Shown: positions 24,972 through 34,340, counted from the first letter of the stretch. The stretch is 64,000 nucleotides of DNA from Vicinamibacteraceae bacterium (GCA_011525805.1 WYBR01000047.1:1-64000); one strand, 5' to 3'. The notes: generated by a model from the letters alone, not told the origin. Made by a program: numbers and translations.

Positions 24972-27251
24972 TTACTTCTTCTCGCGAACCGTGTTCACGA
25001 GTTGGGCCTCGCCGGCGGGCCAGAGGCGTGAGTGGATAAGCACCAGCGCCGTCTGCAACTGGAGGTCGAGGTTCTCGTCGAGGAGACGCTGCGGATCGCG
25101 CTTGGCCGCTTCTTCCTCACTGAGTTGCTCGTGGGCGTCCGGGAGAACGTCGGCGTCGCGGAGAATGGCGAGGGAGTCGCCAACCTGCCGCGGCGTCATG
25201 CGGACGGTGAGATGAGGCTCGACGCCCCACTTCGTGGATTCGGGGTTGCGGTGGATCATGTCGCCGCTGGGCAGGAGGTAGTGCTCGCGGGTGAGGCGAA
25301 GCAGCGCGTTGCCGCGGTCCACCTGGTCGGAAATCTGCTGGACGCTTCCCTTGCCGTAGGAGCGCGTGCCGACGACGATGGCGCGATCGTGGTCGCGGAG
25401 GCAGCCGGCCATGATCTCGCTCGCCGACGCCGAGCCTTCGTTGATGAGGACCACGACGGGAATCTCCGCGAGGCGCTCGCTCGTTCGCAGGGAGGAGGCG
25501 CGGTGGACCTTGTTGGTGCGCCGGCCGGGCCCCTCGGTCGAGACGAGAACGCCGCGCGACACGAAGCGGTTGCACAGGTCGATGACCGCCTGCAACTGCC
25601 CGCCGGGGTTGAAGCGCAGGTCGATCACCAGGCCGTTGAGGTCGTCGCCCATCCCCGCGATGGCCGCGTCAAAGTCGTCCACGGTCTGGCGCATGAAGCC
25701 GCTGAGGCGCAGGTAGCCGATGCCCGCCTGGCGGTCCATGAAGTAGTCCCACTCGTTGCCGTCCTTGAGTCTCCATCCCTTGACCGTTTCGATGGGGATG
25801 TCGTCGCGGAAGAGGCGGAAGTCGATCGGCTCTTCCGCGCCCTCGCGGCGGATGGTGAGGGTGACGGGCGTGCCCTTAGGGCCGGTGATCTGGTCGATCG
25901 CCTGCGCGGAAGTGATGCCGATTGTCGAGCGGCCGTCCACCGCGATGATGTCGTCGCCGGCGCGGAGGCCGGCGCGATGGGCCGGCGAGTTCTTCAGCGG
26001 CGTGACGATCGTCAACTGGTTGCGCTCGTCGATGATGATCTGGATGCCCACGCCGCTGAACGAGCCGTCCAGTTGCCGCTTGAACACCTGCAACTCATCG
26101 GGCCACACGATGTCCGTGAATTCGTCGAGTTTCGCAATCGCGCCGTCGCCGAACTCGTGGTAGAGCACCTCCGCGGGGAGGTTCACCGTCTCGCGGTTGC
26201 GCTCCTCGATCCGTTCGAGCAGGCGCGTGGCGCGCGAGCGGTCGGCGGTCTTCTGCTCGCTCCAGTATTTCGCCTCTTCAGCGAGGAAGGTCGTGAAGCG
26301 GCGCACCGTCGCGGCGTCGTTGAGGCCGGGGAATGTCTCCTTGAGATCCGTGGTCGTCGCCAGCGTCTGGAGCGCCTCGAGGCCGCCGGCGAGAAGCACC
26401 GGGTAGCCCGGCTGCGAGAGGTGCATGTTCGCGGCGATGTTGAGCGCATCAATCACCATCGCGCGGTTCACCCCGCGCAGGTGCACGTCCCACGAGTCGA
26501 TTTCCTGGTGGGCCCAGCGCGGCCGCGGCTCTTCGCCGATCGCCTTGAGATGCGCATCCATCAGATCGTCGAGGCGCGACGGCGCATAGAGCCGCAGCAG
26601 GCCAAGGCGGTACGAGACGCGCATCAGATCGGCCTGGAACTGCCGGTCGAGGAGCGTGTTGAGGCGGTAGAAGAGATCCTGCGCCACGATCCACTCGCCG
26701 CTTGCTTCGGCGTCGTGGGCGGCCTGCCGGGCGCGGGCGACGAGGTCGACCACGCGCGGGTCCGCCAGCACCGCTTCCTTGAAGGGCAAGTCAGTGTCGG
26801 GCTTGAGCGCGAGGAGTTCTCCGGGCTCGAGGCTTGCCTCATGGGCGGCGACGGCGCTGGTCAGCGCCTCGCGGTGGTTGCCCGCGGCGAGACGCTCCTC
26901 AAGTTCCTTCATGCTGTCGGTGTACGTCTTGAGGCGCTCCTCCGCCTGCGTCCGCATGAACGCGAGGTAGGACTTCACCTCCCCCGCCACGGCCACGCCC
27001 GCGGCGCCATCCGCCCCAGTCTCCCCGACGGTCTGGAGCAGGGTGTAGACGCCCTCGATGTCGCCTTGGAGGGAATCGTCCCACAGGCGGCCGGCGAGCG
27101 CGACTTCCGTTTCCGGTCCGGCCGGAGGAGCCTCCTGCACCGCCCACGCAGGCGCTGAAAGCAGCGCGCCGGCCAAGACCAGCGCCGCCATCGCGCGCGT
27201 GCGGAATCGAATCGGAAGAAGCGGTCGGGGGTCGGCGGCTGGGGTCGTCAT
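24972..27251 (-). CDS. C-terminal processing peptidase (S41) with large N-terminal extension
   Basis: 759 residues. GAGGAAC lies ~6 nt before the ATG, and a signal peptide follows (MAALVLAGALLSAPAWA). Residues ~40-375 are a helical region with no recognised domain. A PDZ domain follows at ~395-475 (SGVGIQIIIDE, GLRAGDDIIAVDGRST), then the S41 core with the catalytic Ser in VLINEGSASASEIMAGCL and Lys in GTRSYGKGSVQQI. These are the CtpA/Prc serine-lysine dyad motifs. Proteases of this family trim C-termini of envelope proteins; a periplasmic location is expected. Usual CtpA proteins are 400-550 residues, so the extra 330 residues are a distinctive feature. Confidence 0.88.
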   Translation of the reverse strand: MTTPAADPRPLLPIRFRTRAMAALVLAGALLSAPAWAVQEAPPAGPETEVALAGRLWDDSLQGDIEGVYTLLQTVGETGADGAAGVAVAGEVKSYLAFMRTQAEERLKTYTDSMKELEERLAAGNHREALTSAVAAHEASLEPGELLALKPDTDLPFKEAVLADPRVVDLVARARQAAHDAEASGEWIVAQDLFYRLNTLLDRQFQADLMRVSYRLGLLRLYAPSRLDDLMDAHLKAIGEEPRPRWAHQEIDSWDVHLRGVNRAMVIDALNIAANMHLSQPGYPVLLAGGLEALQTLATTTDLKETFPGLNDAATVRRFTTFLAEEAKYWSEQKTADRSRATRLLERIEERNRETVNLPAEVLYHEFGDGAIAKLDEFTDIVWPDELQVFKRQLDGSFSGVGIQIIIDERNQLTIVTPLKNSPAHRAGLRAGDDIIAVDGRSTIGITSAQAIDQITGPKGTPVTLTIRREGAEEPIDFRLFRDDIPIETVKGWRLKDGNEWDYFMDRQAGIGYLRLSGFMRQTVDDFDAAIAGMGDDLNGLVIDLRFNPGGQLQAVIDLCNRFVSRGVLVSTEGPGRRTNKVHRASSLRTSERLAEIPVVVLINEGSASASEIMAGCLRDHDRAIVVGTRSYGKGSVQQISDQVDRGNALLRLTREHYLLPSGDMIHRNPESTKWGVEPHLTVRMTPRQVGDSLAILRDADVLPDAHEQLSEEEAAKRDPQRLLDENLDLQLQTALVLIHSRLWPAGEAQLVNTVREKK

Positions 27252-27554
27252 GAGTTCCTCGTTCCCTCTGGATGGATGACCGCCGGGTGGCGTGAGGATT
27301 CCCGGCGAAGATGCGAGCGATATCGGATCATACGGGAAGGCTCTGGGCGGACCCAGCGGTCAGGCGTCATCGGCGCGTTTGGCCCCGAGCCTTGGCGCGT
27401 GGCGCCTCAACCGAAGAAACCGCAGGGCGATCCACCCTCCTGGGCCGATTCTGCGGCCCGCCGCGCGATTCGCGGACCCGCGCCGGTCCGCCCACTCGGC
27501 GGACCGCGGCGAGCCACACCGACCCGCGACGCGGCCACGTGTTATACTGCCTTC
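27252..27554. other. 303-bp divergent intergenic region
   Basis: The gap lies between the divergent S41 protease (start 27251) and the small membrane protein (start 27555). It holds no convincing ORF and no member of the recognised repeat families. A TATACT hexamer (27543-27548) is the only clear promoter-like element. Confidence 0.4.
27543..27548 (+). promoter_or_regulatory. -10-like hexamer TATACT, 6 nt before the start at 27555
   Basis: TATACT matches the consensus TATAAT at five of six positions and sits 6 nt before GTG 27555, with no Shine-Dalgarno. A transcript from it would be leaderless. No -35 match is seen. Confidence 0.35.
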
Positions 27555-27869
27555 GTGGGCCATCGGTTCCTCCATCTCGCCTCATTGGGCGGGGACGCCT
27601 CGGCCGCGGCGACTCCCCCGAGCGACTGGACGGCGGCGCTCCTCCTCGCGACGCTGCTGCTGCTCGTGCTCTTCGTGGTCGTCGCGGTGCTGATGCGCGG
27701 CATGAGGAGGCGCATGCTCGACGGCGAGTCGGTCCGTCGGCCGCCGCGCGCCGCGGTCGATCCGTGGGCCGAAGCGGGCCGCCGCATAGGCCGGCGCGAT
27801 GCAGGGCCGTCGGCTGCGCCCGGCGCGGAGCCCGTGGGACCGTCGGACGCGCCCGGAGATGAGCGATGA
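27555..27869 (+). CDS. Small single-pass membrane protein
   Basis: 104 residues from GTG 27555. One strong transmembrane helix (AALLLATLLLLVLFVVVAVLM) is flanked by basic residues (RGMRRRM), with a proline/alanine/arginine-rich cytoplasmic tail. The last codons overlap the start of the SDR gene (ATGA, 27866-27869), implying co-translation. No family is recognised. The length and composition would suit a small accessory or regulatory membrane peptide. A longer in-frame N-terminus is possible but is arginine-rich and lacks a start signal. Confidence 0.55.
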   Translation: MGHRFLHLASLGGDASAAATPPSDWTAALLLATLLLLVLFVVVAVLMRGMRRRMLDGESVRRPPRAAVDPWAEAGRRIGRRDAGPSAAPGAEPVGPSDAPGDER

Positions 27870-28603
27870 CGCGTCCCCCGCGATCGCTGGCGCTCGTCAC
27901 CGGCGGCGCGCGGCGAGTCGGGCGCGCCATCTGCCTCGACCTCGCGCAGAGCGGCTGCGACCTGATCCTCACCTACCGCACCAGCGAGACCGAAGCAATT
28001 CAGACCGCCGCCGACTGCCGCGCGCTGCGCGCCGACGCCCGGGCCGAGCGACTCGATCTCGATGACCTCGACGCGGTCGAGTCCTTCGGCCGTGAACTGG
28101 CCGCGGACCGCCGCCGTTTGGATCTGCTCGTTCACAACGCCTCCGTCTACGAGCGCACTCCATGGGGCGCGATCGGGGCGAAGGAAGCCATGGAGCACTG
28201 GCGCATCAACGCGCTCGCCCCGCTCCTGCTGACGCAGGCGCTCGCGCCCGCCCTGCGCGAGGCGGGGGGCGTGGTCGTGGCGATGTGCGACGCCCACACC
28301 CTCGGCCGCGCCCGGAGGCGCTACGCGGCCTACTCGATGAGCAAGGCCGCCCTCGCCGAGATGGTTCACACGCTGGCGCGCGAGTTGGCGCCGCAGGTGC
28401 GCGTCTGCGGGATCGCGCCGGGCGTCGTCGCCTGGCCCGAGCAGGTCGATCCCGCCGAGATCGAAGCCTACGAGAGCCGCATCCCCCTCAAACGCCCCGG
28501 CACGCCCGAAGACGTTGCGCGGCTCGTGCGCTTCCTGTGGCGCGAGGGAACGTACCTTACCGGCGAGATCATCCGTCTCGACGGCGGCCGCACACTGACT
28601 TGA
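27866..28603 (+). CDS. Short-chain dehydrogenase, pteridine reductase-like (FolM type)
   Basis: 245 residues, one Rossmann domain. TGGARRVGRAICL (residues 13-25) is the TGxxRRxG form typical of pteridine reductases rather than the usual TGxxxGxG, and indicates NADPH use. NASVYERTPW, YSMSKAALAEM (catalytic Tyr and Lys of YxxxK) and GIAPGVVAWPE follow. The equivalent of the catalytic Ser is DAHTL here, which pteridine reductases also vary. The expected reaction is reduction of dihydropterin or dihydrofolate; an SDR of other specificity is possible. It is coupled to the small membrane protein before it. Confidence 0.8.
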   Translation: MTRPPRSLALVTGGARRVGRAICLDLAQSGCDLILTYRTSETEAIQTAADCRALRADARAERLDLDDLDAVESFGRELAADRRRLDLLVHNASVYERTPWGAIGAKEAMEHWRINALAPLLLTQALAPALREAGGVVVAMCDAHTLGRARRRYAAYSMSKAALAEMVHTLARELAPQVRVCGIAPGVVAWPEQVDPAEIEAYESRIPLKRPGTPEDVARLVRFLWREGTYLTGEIIRLDGGRTLT

Positions 28604-28669
28604 CTCCGGATCGCGCGCCACCAGGCCCAAGCGCGAGCGAGGACGCGCGGAGCGCCGCGACGAGCGGCG

Positions 28670-28735
28670 CGCAGGCGTGGTCGTCCTCGCAGGCGCGTCG
28701 GCCTCGTAGCGAGCGGCGAAGCATGACACCGCGCG
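28670..28735. repeat. Partial palindromic repeat (GCGAGCGGCGAAGCATG)
   Basis: Carries the right arm of the GGCGAAGCATG palindrome and a GCGTCGGCCTCGTAGCG stretch that resembles 4612-4630, but not a clear left arm. It lies between the convergent SDR and HEAT-like genes. Confidence 0.45.
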
Positions 28736-28764
28736 TACGAACCTTGCTCACGCTTCGGGAGTGC

Positions 28765-30849
28765 TCAGCCGCCCGGCGGCTCGGAGGTGATGAGCGACGC
28801 GAGGCGGACCATGAGCGAATCGAATCGCAACTGGTCCGACTCGCTGAGTGTGCCGGCCCGGCCCTGCTGGATTGCCTCGGCGATGCGCCTGGCGCGATCG
28901 ACGTCGGTTGTTCGCTGGCGCAGCACGAGATCGAGGGCATCAACCCAGTCGGCGGCGCGCCGTGCATCGGCGGCGTCGAAGCGCTCCAGCGCGACGAGCG
29001 CGATGGTGCGCAGCGCCGCTTCGCGCTCGACGTCGCTCTCGCCCGGCGGAGCGGCCTGGAGGGCGGTGAGCATGGCCTCGGGCTCGGCGCGCTGCCAGTG
29101 GAGTTCGGCCAGGCGCAGGCAGATCCGCCGCCTTGCGTCCGCGCTCAGGGCCGCCGCGCCGTTCGAGCCGTTGTTCGACTGCGGAAGCGTGAGCACGCGG
29201 CTGAGCGAAGTGAAGCGCCGCTGCACGTCAACGGCCTCGTTGGCGGCGAGGAGATTATCCGCCTCGAGCCAGTCGGAGGGCGGAAGGCCGGTGAGAACCT
29301 GGCCGATCTCCTCACCGAATCGGGCGGCATCGAGTACGGGCCAACTCAGCATGAGGCGCAGGGAGTCGAGGCCGCCGGTCCGCGCGGCCGAGCGAAGCGC
29401 GTGGGCGTAGACGAGCGGGTCCCCCGCGTGCGCCAGCAGGACGTCGCGGTGCAGTCCGGAGGCGGCCAGTCCGCGAGCCGCGGCCGCGCGGCGCTCGGCG
29501 CCGCCGTCGGCGGGCTGCAGGATGGCGAGCAGCAAGTCCGCCGCCTCGGGCTGGGGGCACCATGCGAGCACCTCGGCCTCGACGGCGGTGAGGGCGGCGT
29601 GATCCTGGGCGCGCAGTTGTTGCCAGACCTCCTCCCAGAGTTCGGCATCGAGGTGGCGAGCCTGTGCAGCGGCGAGCAGCGCGGAGGCCGTCCCCTTGGG
29701 CCGCTCGGGGCGGATGAATCGGGCCACGATCGCGGGTGCGGCCCTGGCGTCGGCGGTCTGTGCGAGGACGGCGAGCATCGCCGCCTCGAGTTCCGCGTCG
29801 GTCGTGTCGGCGAGCATGGCTCCGACGAGGGCCGACGCCCCGGCCGCATCCACCAGCGCGAGGCGGCGCAGCGCCGGCGCGCGAAGCGGTCCGGCCGCGT
29901 CGGCCACCATGCGCGCCAGCATCGCCGGAACCTCGGGGCTGAGCGGCTCGGCGTTCAGGACGCGCTGCTCGACGAGGTCCAGTCCGAGACGCCGCACCGG
30001 CACACGGGGATGCTGGAGCAGCGTCAGCAGCAGAGCATTGCGCTGATCCGGCTCGGTGAGCGTGTAGTTGCGGTTGATGGCGGTGAGGAGTTCGCTCGTG
30101 AGCGCCGCGACGTCGCGCTGGAGGCTCTGGGCCCGCAGGATCGCTTCGTTTCGCTCGCGTTCGAGGCGGAGGAGTTTGCGGCGGACCAGGCCGTCGCGAC
30201 CCTGAAGGCGGTTGTTGCGCCACCAGGACTGCCAGCGCGTCATCGAGTCGCCGTAGTCCGCGCCGGTGACGCGCGCCAGCGCTTCGACGGCCGCGGCGCG
30301 GACGGCTGGATCATCCTGCGGCTCGAGGCAGTGGATGAGGGAGTCGACGACCTCGACTTCGGTGAAGCGGCTCAAGGCGCCGATGAGCGCGACGCGCTCG
30401 GCCGGCAGCGCCCCCTGGGCGTCAAGTCGGGCGATGAGCCGCGGCAGCATCGTCGGGGGATAGGTGCCGATGGCGTCGGCGAGATGGCCCTGCAACTCGG
30501 GCGGCGCGGCGGCGAGGCGCTCCACCAGCGCATCAAAGAGCGCCTCGGGTGGGTTGTCCATGTCGCGGATGGAGGCGCAGATGACGGAGACGAGTTCGGG
30601 CCTGCGGAATTCACCGAGCATCTCACCGAGCAGCGAGAGCGATTCCTGCCAGCCGCTTTCGAGCAGGCGCCGGGCGGCGCTCCGCTGCACCGCGGGATCG
30701 CCCGGCGCGTCGCTGAGCACGGTCCGCCAGATCGCCAGGTCCGCCTGCTGCGCTTCGGTGAGTTGGGCGGGCGCCTCGGCCGCGAAGACCGCCGCCAGGC
30801 ACATCGCGCCGAGCCACTTGAGGAGACGGAAGAGGCGGAAATGGTGCAT
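28765..30849 (-). CDS. Exported HEAT-like repeat protein
   Basis: 694 residues from ATG 30849, which has AAGAAGG six nt upstream; a TTG 6 codons earlier is less likely. A signal peptide (LLKWLGAMCLAAVFAAEAPAQ) is followed by near-continuous alpha-helical repeats of about 30-40 residues with the HEAT/PBS-lyase-like pattern (DDPAVRAAAVEALARV, HPRVPVRRLGLDLVEQRV, APALRRLALVDAAGASALVGAML). There is no enzyme motif. HEAT solenoids usually mediate protein contacts, so an envelope scaffold is the best guess. It is divergent from the TPR gene at 31019; the space between holds promoter-like elements. Confidence 0.7.
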   Translation of the reverse strand: MHHFRLFRLLKWLGAMCLAAVFAAEAPAQLTEAQQADLAIWRTVLSDAPGDPAVQRSAARRLLESGWQESLSLLGEMLGEFRRPELVSVICASIRDMDNPPEALFDALVERLAAAPPELQGHLADAIGTYPPTMLPRLIARLDAQGALPAERVALIGALSRFTEVEVVDSLIHCLEPQDDPAVRAAAVEALARVTGADYGDSMTRWQSWWRNNRLQGRDGLVRRKLLRLERERNEAILRAQSLQRDVAALTSELLTAINRNYTLTEPDQRNALLLTLLQHPRVPVRRLGLDLVEQRVLNAEPLSPEVPAMLARMVADAAGPLRAPALRRLALVDAAGASALVGAMLADTTDAELEAAMLAVLAQTADARAAPAIVARFIRPERPKGTASALLAAAQARHLDAELWEEVWQQLRAQDHAALTAVEAEVLAWCPQPEAADLLLAILQPADGGAERRAAAARGLAASGLHRDVLLAHAGDPLVYAHALRSAARTGGLDSLRLMLSWPVLDAARFGEEIGQVLTGLPPSDWLEADNLLAANEAVDVQRRFTSLSRVLTLPQSNNGSNGAAALSADARRRICLRLAELHWQRAEPEAMLTALQAAPPGESDVEREAALRTIALVALERFDAADARRAADWVDALDLVLRQRTTDVDRARRIAEAIQQGRAGTLSESDQLRFDSLMVRLASLITSEPPGG

Positions 30850-30921
30850 CAGGACCTTCTTCGGCAAAGATCGACGATTCGACGGGCGTCGGTCGATTTA
30901 ACGGACGATGCTCCTGCGGAG

Positions 30922-30927
30922 TATAAT
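30922..30927 (+). promoter_or_regulatory. Consensus -10 TATAAT upstream of the TPR gene
   Basis: A perfect TATAAT, rare in such GC-rich DNA, is placed to give an mRNA starting near 30934 with an ~85-nt leader. A weak TTTAAC (30897-30902) is 19 bp upstream, so the -35 is imperfect. Confidence 0.5.
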
Positions 30928-30968
30928 CCGTCGCTTTCCCGCCAGCGCGGCGGAATTTCGCCTTGATG

Positions 30969-30990
30969 GCGCCCCGGCCTGCCGGGGCGC
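30969..30990. promoter_or_regulatory. Perfect 10-bp hairpin in the TPR gene leader
   Basis: GCGCCCCGGC (30969-30978), loop CT, GCCGGGGCGC (30981-30990). It lies between the TATAAT and the GTG at 31019, so it should fold in the 5' UTR. A role in attenuation or mRNA stability is possible. Confidence 0.45.
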
Positions 30991-31018
30991 GCGCCTTGCT
31001 CTCCCGAGGACCTGATCC

Positions 31019-32392
31019 GTGAGCGAATGGGACAACAGCGAGGAACACGGCGAGGAGCACGTCGAACGCGCGCACGAACTCTTCGAACTCGGCCGGTGGG
31101 AAGAGGCGGAGGCCGAACTGCGCAAGGCCCTCGCCCTCAATCCCGACCAGTCGGACTGGACGTACAACCTCGGCCTGACGCTCGAGGCCGCCGGCCGGCT
31201 CGCGGAGGCGATTGAGGCCTTCGCCGCAGTTCACCGACTCGACGCGCATCACTTCCCCGCGCTCGTGAGCCTCGGGATCAATCTCAGCCGGATGGACCGC
31301 CCGGCCGAGGCGCTGGCGGCGCTGGAGAAGGCGGCCGCCCTTCAGCCCGACAACGAGGCCGCCTACTGCCCGCAGGTCGGCGCGCTGGCGCAACTGGGCC
31401 GGCACGACGAGGCGGAGCAGGTCTATTACCTCGCGCGGCAGATCCGCGACGAGTGCCCGGTGTGCTGCGCCAATCTCGGTGAGAGCCTGCTGCATCGCGG
31501 CCTGTATGAGAAGGCGATCTGGTGCTTCAAGGAGGCGGTCCGCCTCGACCCGCGCATGCCCCGCGTTCACGCGAGGCTCGCGGCGGCCTATGCGTCGCTC
31601 GGCCAACCCGAGCAGGCGCTGCGCCTGTACCTGCGCGACCTGCGCGAAGACCCGGGCAACATCGACACGCTGCTGGACCTCGGCCTTCACCTGGTGGCGA
31701 TGGACCGGCTTCCGGAGGCGGCCGAGAAGTTCCGCCGCATCCTCGAACTCGAGCCGACCAACGCCGATGCGCACTTCCGCCTCGGCCAGATCGCGGTCGC
31801 GGCGCGCCATTTCGACGCCGCCGCCGTCGAGTTCGAACTGGTGTCCAAACTCAATCCGGAGTATCCGGGCGTCGCGCTCAATACGGCGATCGTGATGCAC
31901 CACACGGGGCGGCACGACGTGGCGCGGCGGCACCTTGCGACGGTCATGGAGTCGCTCACGCCCCAGGAGCCCGACCTCCTCGGCCTGGCGGACCTGCTCA
32001 AGGAAGTCGGGATGAAGGCCCAGGCGGAGCGCGCCCTTACGCTCCTGACGCAGCGCGAACCGCGCAACGCCCAGGCCTGGCACCGCCTCGGCGTGCTGCA
32101 CCTTCGCAAGGGCGACTACGACGAGGGCATCGAGTACACCCGCCGCGCGCTGCGCCTCGATCCCTCCCATGAGCGAGCCAACCACAACCTCCTGCTCGCC
32201 TACATCCGTTCGGGGCAGCACCAGCGGGCGCGAATCATGCTCCGCCGCGCCCTCAAGGCGGCGCCCGACGATCCGATCCTGCGCCGCCTCGCGGTGCGAT
32301 TCCAGACCTTGTCGCTGATCTATCGGGCCGGGCGGGTGCTGCGGCGGCTGATCGAGCGCCGCCTCGGGCTGGGCGCTTCCTCGGCCGCCTGA
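31019..32392 (+). CDS. Tetratricopeptide repeat protein
   Basis: 457 residues from GTG 31019, with GAGGA about 9 nt upstream. It is almost entirely TPR units of 34 residues (LFELGRWEEAEAELRKALAL, NLGESLLHRGLYEKAIWCF, RLAAAYASLGQPEQALRLY, LGLHLVAMDRLPEAAEKF, LGVLHLRKGDYDEGIEYT, and others), roughly ten to twelve of them. There is no signal peptide, so it is likely cytoplasmic. TPR proteins bind peptides or partner proteins. It lies just upstream of the barrel/cytochrome pair on the same strand (57 bp before the barrel start) and may assist it, but a separate promoter-like element precedes the barrel gene. Confidence 0.8.
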   Translation: MSEWDNSEEHGEEHVERAHELFELGRWEEAEAELRKALALNPDQSDWTYNLGLTLEAAGRLAEAIEAFAAVHRLDAHHFPALVSLGINLSRMDRPAEALAALEKAAALQPDNEAAYCPQVGALAQLGRHDEAEQVYYLARQIRDECPVCCANLGESLLHRGLYEKAIWCFKEAVRLDPRMPRVHARLAAAYASLGQPEQALRLYLRDLREDPGNIDTLLDLGLHLVAMDRLPEAAEKFRRILELEPTNADAHFRLGQIAVAARHFDAAAVEFELVSKLNPEYPGVALNTAIVMHHTGRHDVARRHLATVMESLTPQEPDLLGLADLLKEVGMKAQAERALTLLTQREPRNAQAWHRLGVLHLRKGDYDEGIEYTRRALRLDPSHERANHNLLLAYIRSGQHQRARIMLRRALKAAPDDPILRRLAVRFQTLSLIYRAGRVLRRLIERRLGLGASSAA

Positions 32393-32413
32393 GCACGGTC
32401 GGCCTCCGAGCGC

Positions 32414-32442
32414 TTGCTGCGCGCCGGTGCGGCGTCTATCTT
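32414..32442 (+). promoter_or_regulatory. Sigma-70-like promoter TTGCTG-17-TATCTT for the barrel gene
   Basis: TTGCTG (32414-32419) and TATCTT (32437-32442) are separated by the optimal 17 bp. The GTG at 32450 follows 7 nt after the -10, so the mRNA would be leaderless. Confidence 0.45.
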
Positions 32443-32449
32443 GGTGCGC

Positions 32450-34330
32450 GTGGCGCACCAACCCGGGCGGGACAGATCGCGCGTTTGGGCCGCGGCCGCA
32501 GTCATCGGCGCCGGGCTGATGCTGTCGAATGACCCCGCCGCGCTCGGCCAGCCGCCGCGGCGCACGCCGCCTGCGGAGCCGCCCGCTCAAGCGCCTCCCG
32601 AAGACGCGCCCGCCGCCGAGACGCCGCAATCGCCCGAGACGCCGACGCTTCTGCCCGCGATCCCCCTTGAACCGCTCGGCCACTCCGGCCCGGCCGGCGG
32701 CGGCGAGTGGATCCGCCGCGAAGCCGCCGTCCCCATGCCCGACCGCTGGCGCCTCGGGTGGTTTGACTGGGACCGCTACGGCCGGCGCGGGCCGCACGAC
32801 GACCTCCTGATGAACGCCGTCGGAGGCGACTCGCCCTACACCCGCGGCCATGCCTTCAACCCCTACGACCGCAACATCCTCAAGGGCGACTACCCGATCG
32901 CCGGCGATGATCTCTTCTTCAACTTCACCGCCATCTCCGACACGTTCCTCACCGCGCGCAAACTGCCCACGCCCTCGGGCGCCAGCGCCGGCGATCCGGG
33001 GCGATTCGACTTCTTCGGCGACGGCGAGCAGTTCTTCATCAACCAGAACTTCATCTTCTCCTTCGAGTTGTTCCAGGGGTACACGGCTTTCCGGCCCGTG
33101 GACTGGCTCCTTCGCGTCACGCCGGTCATCAACTTCAACCGCCTCGAACTCAACGAGCACAACGCCGCGTTCATCGACACGCGCCAGGGCGAGACGCGCG
33201 GCGACAACCACGTCGCGCTTGCGGAAACGTTCCTCGAACTTCACCTCGGAGACACCAGCCCCAAGTTTGACATCGCCGCTCTGCGACTCGGGCGCCAGCA
33301 GTTCAACTCCGACTTCCGCGGCTTCATCTTCAATGACAATTCCGATGGCGTGCGCCTGCTGGGCAACTTCGACTCGAACCGCATCCAATACAACCTCACC
33401 TTCTTCACCCAGACCGAGAAGGACACCAACAGCCAACTCAACGAACTCGACTGGCGCGACCAGCAGGTCGTCATCGCCAACCTGTACCTCCAGGACTTCC
33501 TCTGGGACGGCTACACGACGCAGTTCAGTTTCCACTGGAATCACGATCAATCGGACCTGCGCTACGACGAGAACGGCTTTCTCGTGCGACCGAGCCTCGC
33601 CGGCAGCGTCTCGCTCCAGAACATTGACGCCTTCTACCTTGGCTGGGCGAGCGACGGGCACATCGGACGGCTCAACGTGAATCACGCGCTGTACTACGTC
33701 CTCGGCGAAGATCGGCGCAACCCGATCGCCGGCCGCGACGTGGACATCAGCGCCTACCTCGCCGCGATCGAACTCTCGTACGACATCGACTGGCTGAGGC
33801 CGAAGGTCTCGCTGCTCTACCAGAGCGGCGACGACGATCCGGAGGACGGGCGCGGCGAGGGGTTTGACGGCATCTTCGACAACCCCTTCTTCGCCGGCGG
33901 CCCCGGCAGTTTCTACCAGGGTCAGGCGGTGCGCCTCTTCGGCGTCGATCTCACCAGCGCCCGCAGTTTCTACAACGACCTCGCGGGGACCAAGGCGGAG
34001 GGGCAGGCGAACTACGTCAATCCGGGGCTGCTGCTGCTCAACACCGGCTTCGATGCGGAGATCACGCCGAAACTCCGCACCAGTTTCAACGCCAGCAGCC
34101 TCTGGTTCGCTCAGACCGAGACGCTCGAACTCTTCCTGAATCAGAACGGCATCGACCCGCACCTCGGGTACGAACTCAACCTGAGCACGCAGTACCGCCC
34201 GGCATTGAACAACAATGTGATTCTCACGCTGGGCGGCTCGCTCTTCTTTCCGGGCGATGGATTCACGGACATCTTCGACACCGACGAGACGCTCTGGCAG
34301 ATCTTCGCCGGCGTCACGCTGTCCTACTGA
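32450..34330 (+). CDS. Predicted outer-membrane beta-barrel protein paired with decahaem cytochrome
   Basis: About 626 residues from GTG 32450. Start alternatives are TTG 32414 and GTG 32444. A signal region (VWAAAAVIGAGLMLS) is followed by a Pro/Ala-rich linker to residue ~75. The rest is rich in alternating aromatic/polar strands ending in aromatic residues (FFNFTAISDTF, RIQYNLTFFTQTEKD, TTQFSFHWNHDQSDLRYDE, HALYYVLGEDRRN, AIELSYDIDWLRPKVSLLY) and finishes IFAGVTLSY, with the terminal aromatic typical of outer-membrane barrels. No haem motif is present. It resembles porins that partner multihaem cytochromes in electron conduits, and the next gene begins 10 bp after its stop. Substrate and exact family are not known. 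Confidence 0.75.
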   Translation: MAHQPGRDRSRVWAAAAVIGAGLMLSNDPAALGQPPRRTPPAEPPAQAPPEDAPAAETPQSPETPTLLPAIPLEPLGHSGPAGGGEWIRREAAVPMPDRWRLGWFDWDRYGRRGPHDDLLMNAVGGDSPYTRGHAFNPYDRNILKGDYPIAGDDLFFNFTAISDTFLTARKLPTPSGASAGDPGRFDFFGDGEQFFINQNFIFSFELFQGYTAFRPVDWLLRVTPVINFNRLELNEHNAAFIDTRQGETRGDNHVALAETFLELHLGDTSPKFDIAALRLGRQQFNSDFRGFIFNDNSDGVRLLGNFDSNRIQYNLTFFTQTEKDTNSQLNELDWRDQQVVIANLYLQDFLWDGYTTQFSFHWNHDQSDLRYDENGFLVRPSLAGSVSLQNIDAFYLGWASDGHIGRLNVNHALYYVLGEDRRNPIAGRDVDISAYLAAIELSYDIDWLRPKVSLLYQSGDDDPEDGRGEGFDGIFDNPFFAGGPGSFYQGQAVRLFGVDLTSARSFYNDLAGTKAEGQANYVNPGLLLLNTGFDAEITPKLRTSFNASSLWFAQTETLELFLNQNGIDPHLGYELNLSTQYRPALNNNVILTLGGSLFFPGDGFTDIFDTDETLWQIFAGVTLSY

Positions 34331-34340
34331 CGGAGGCGGC

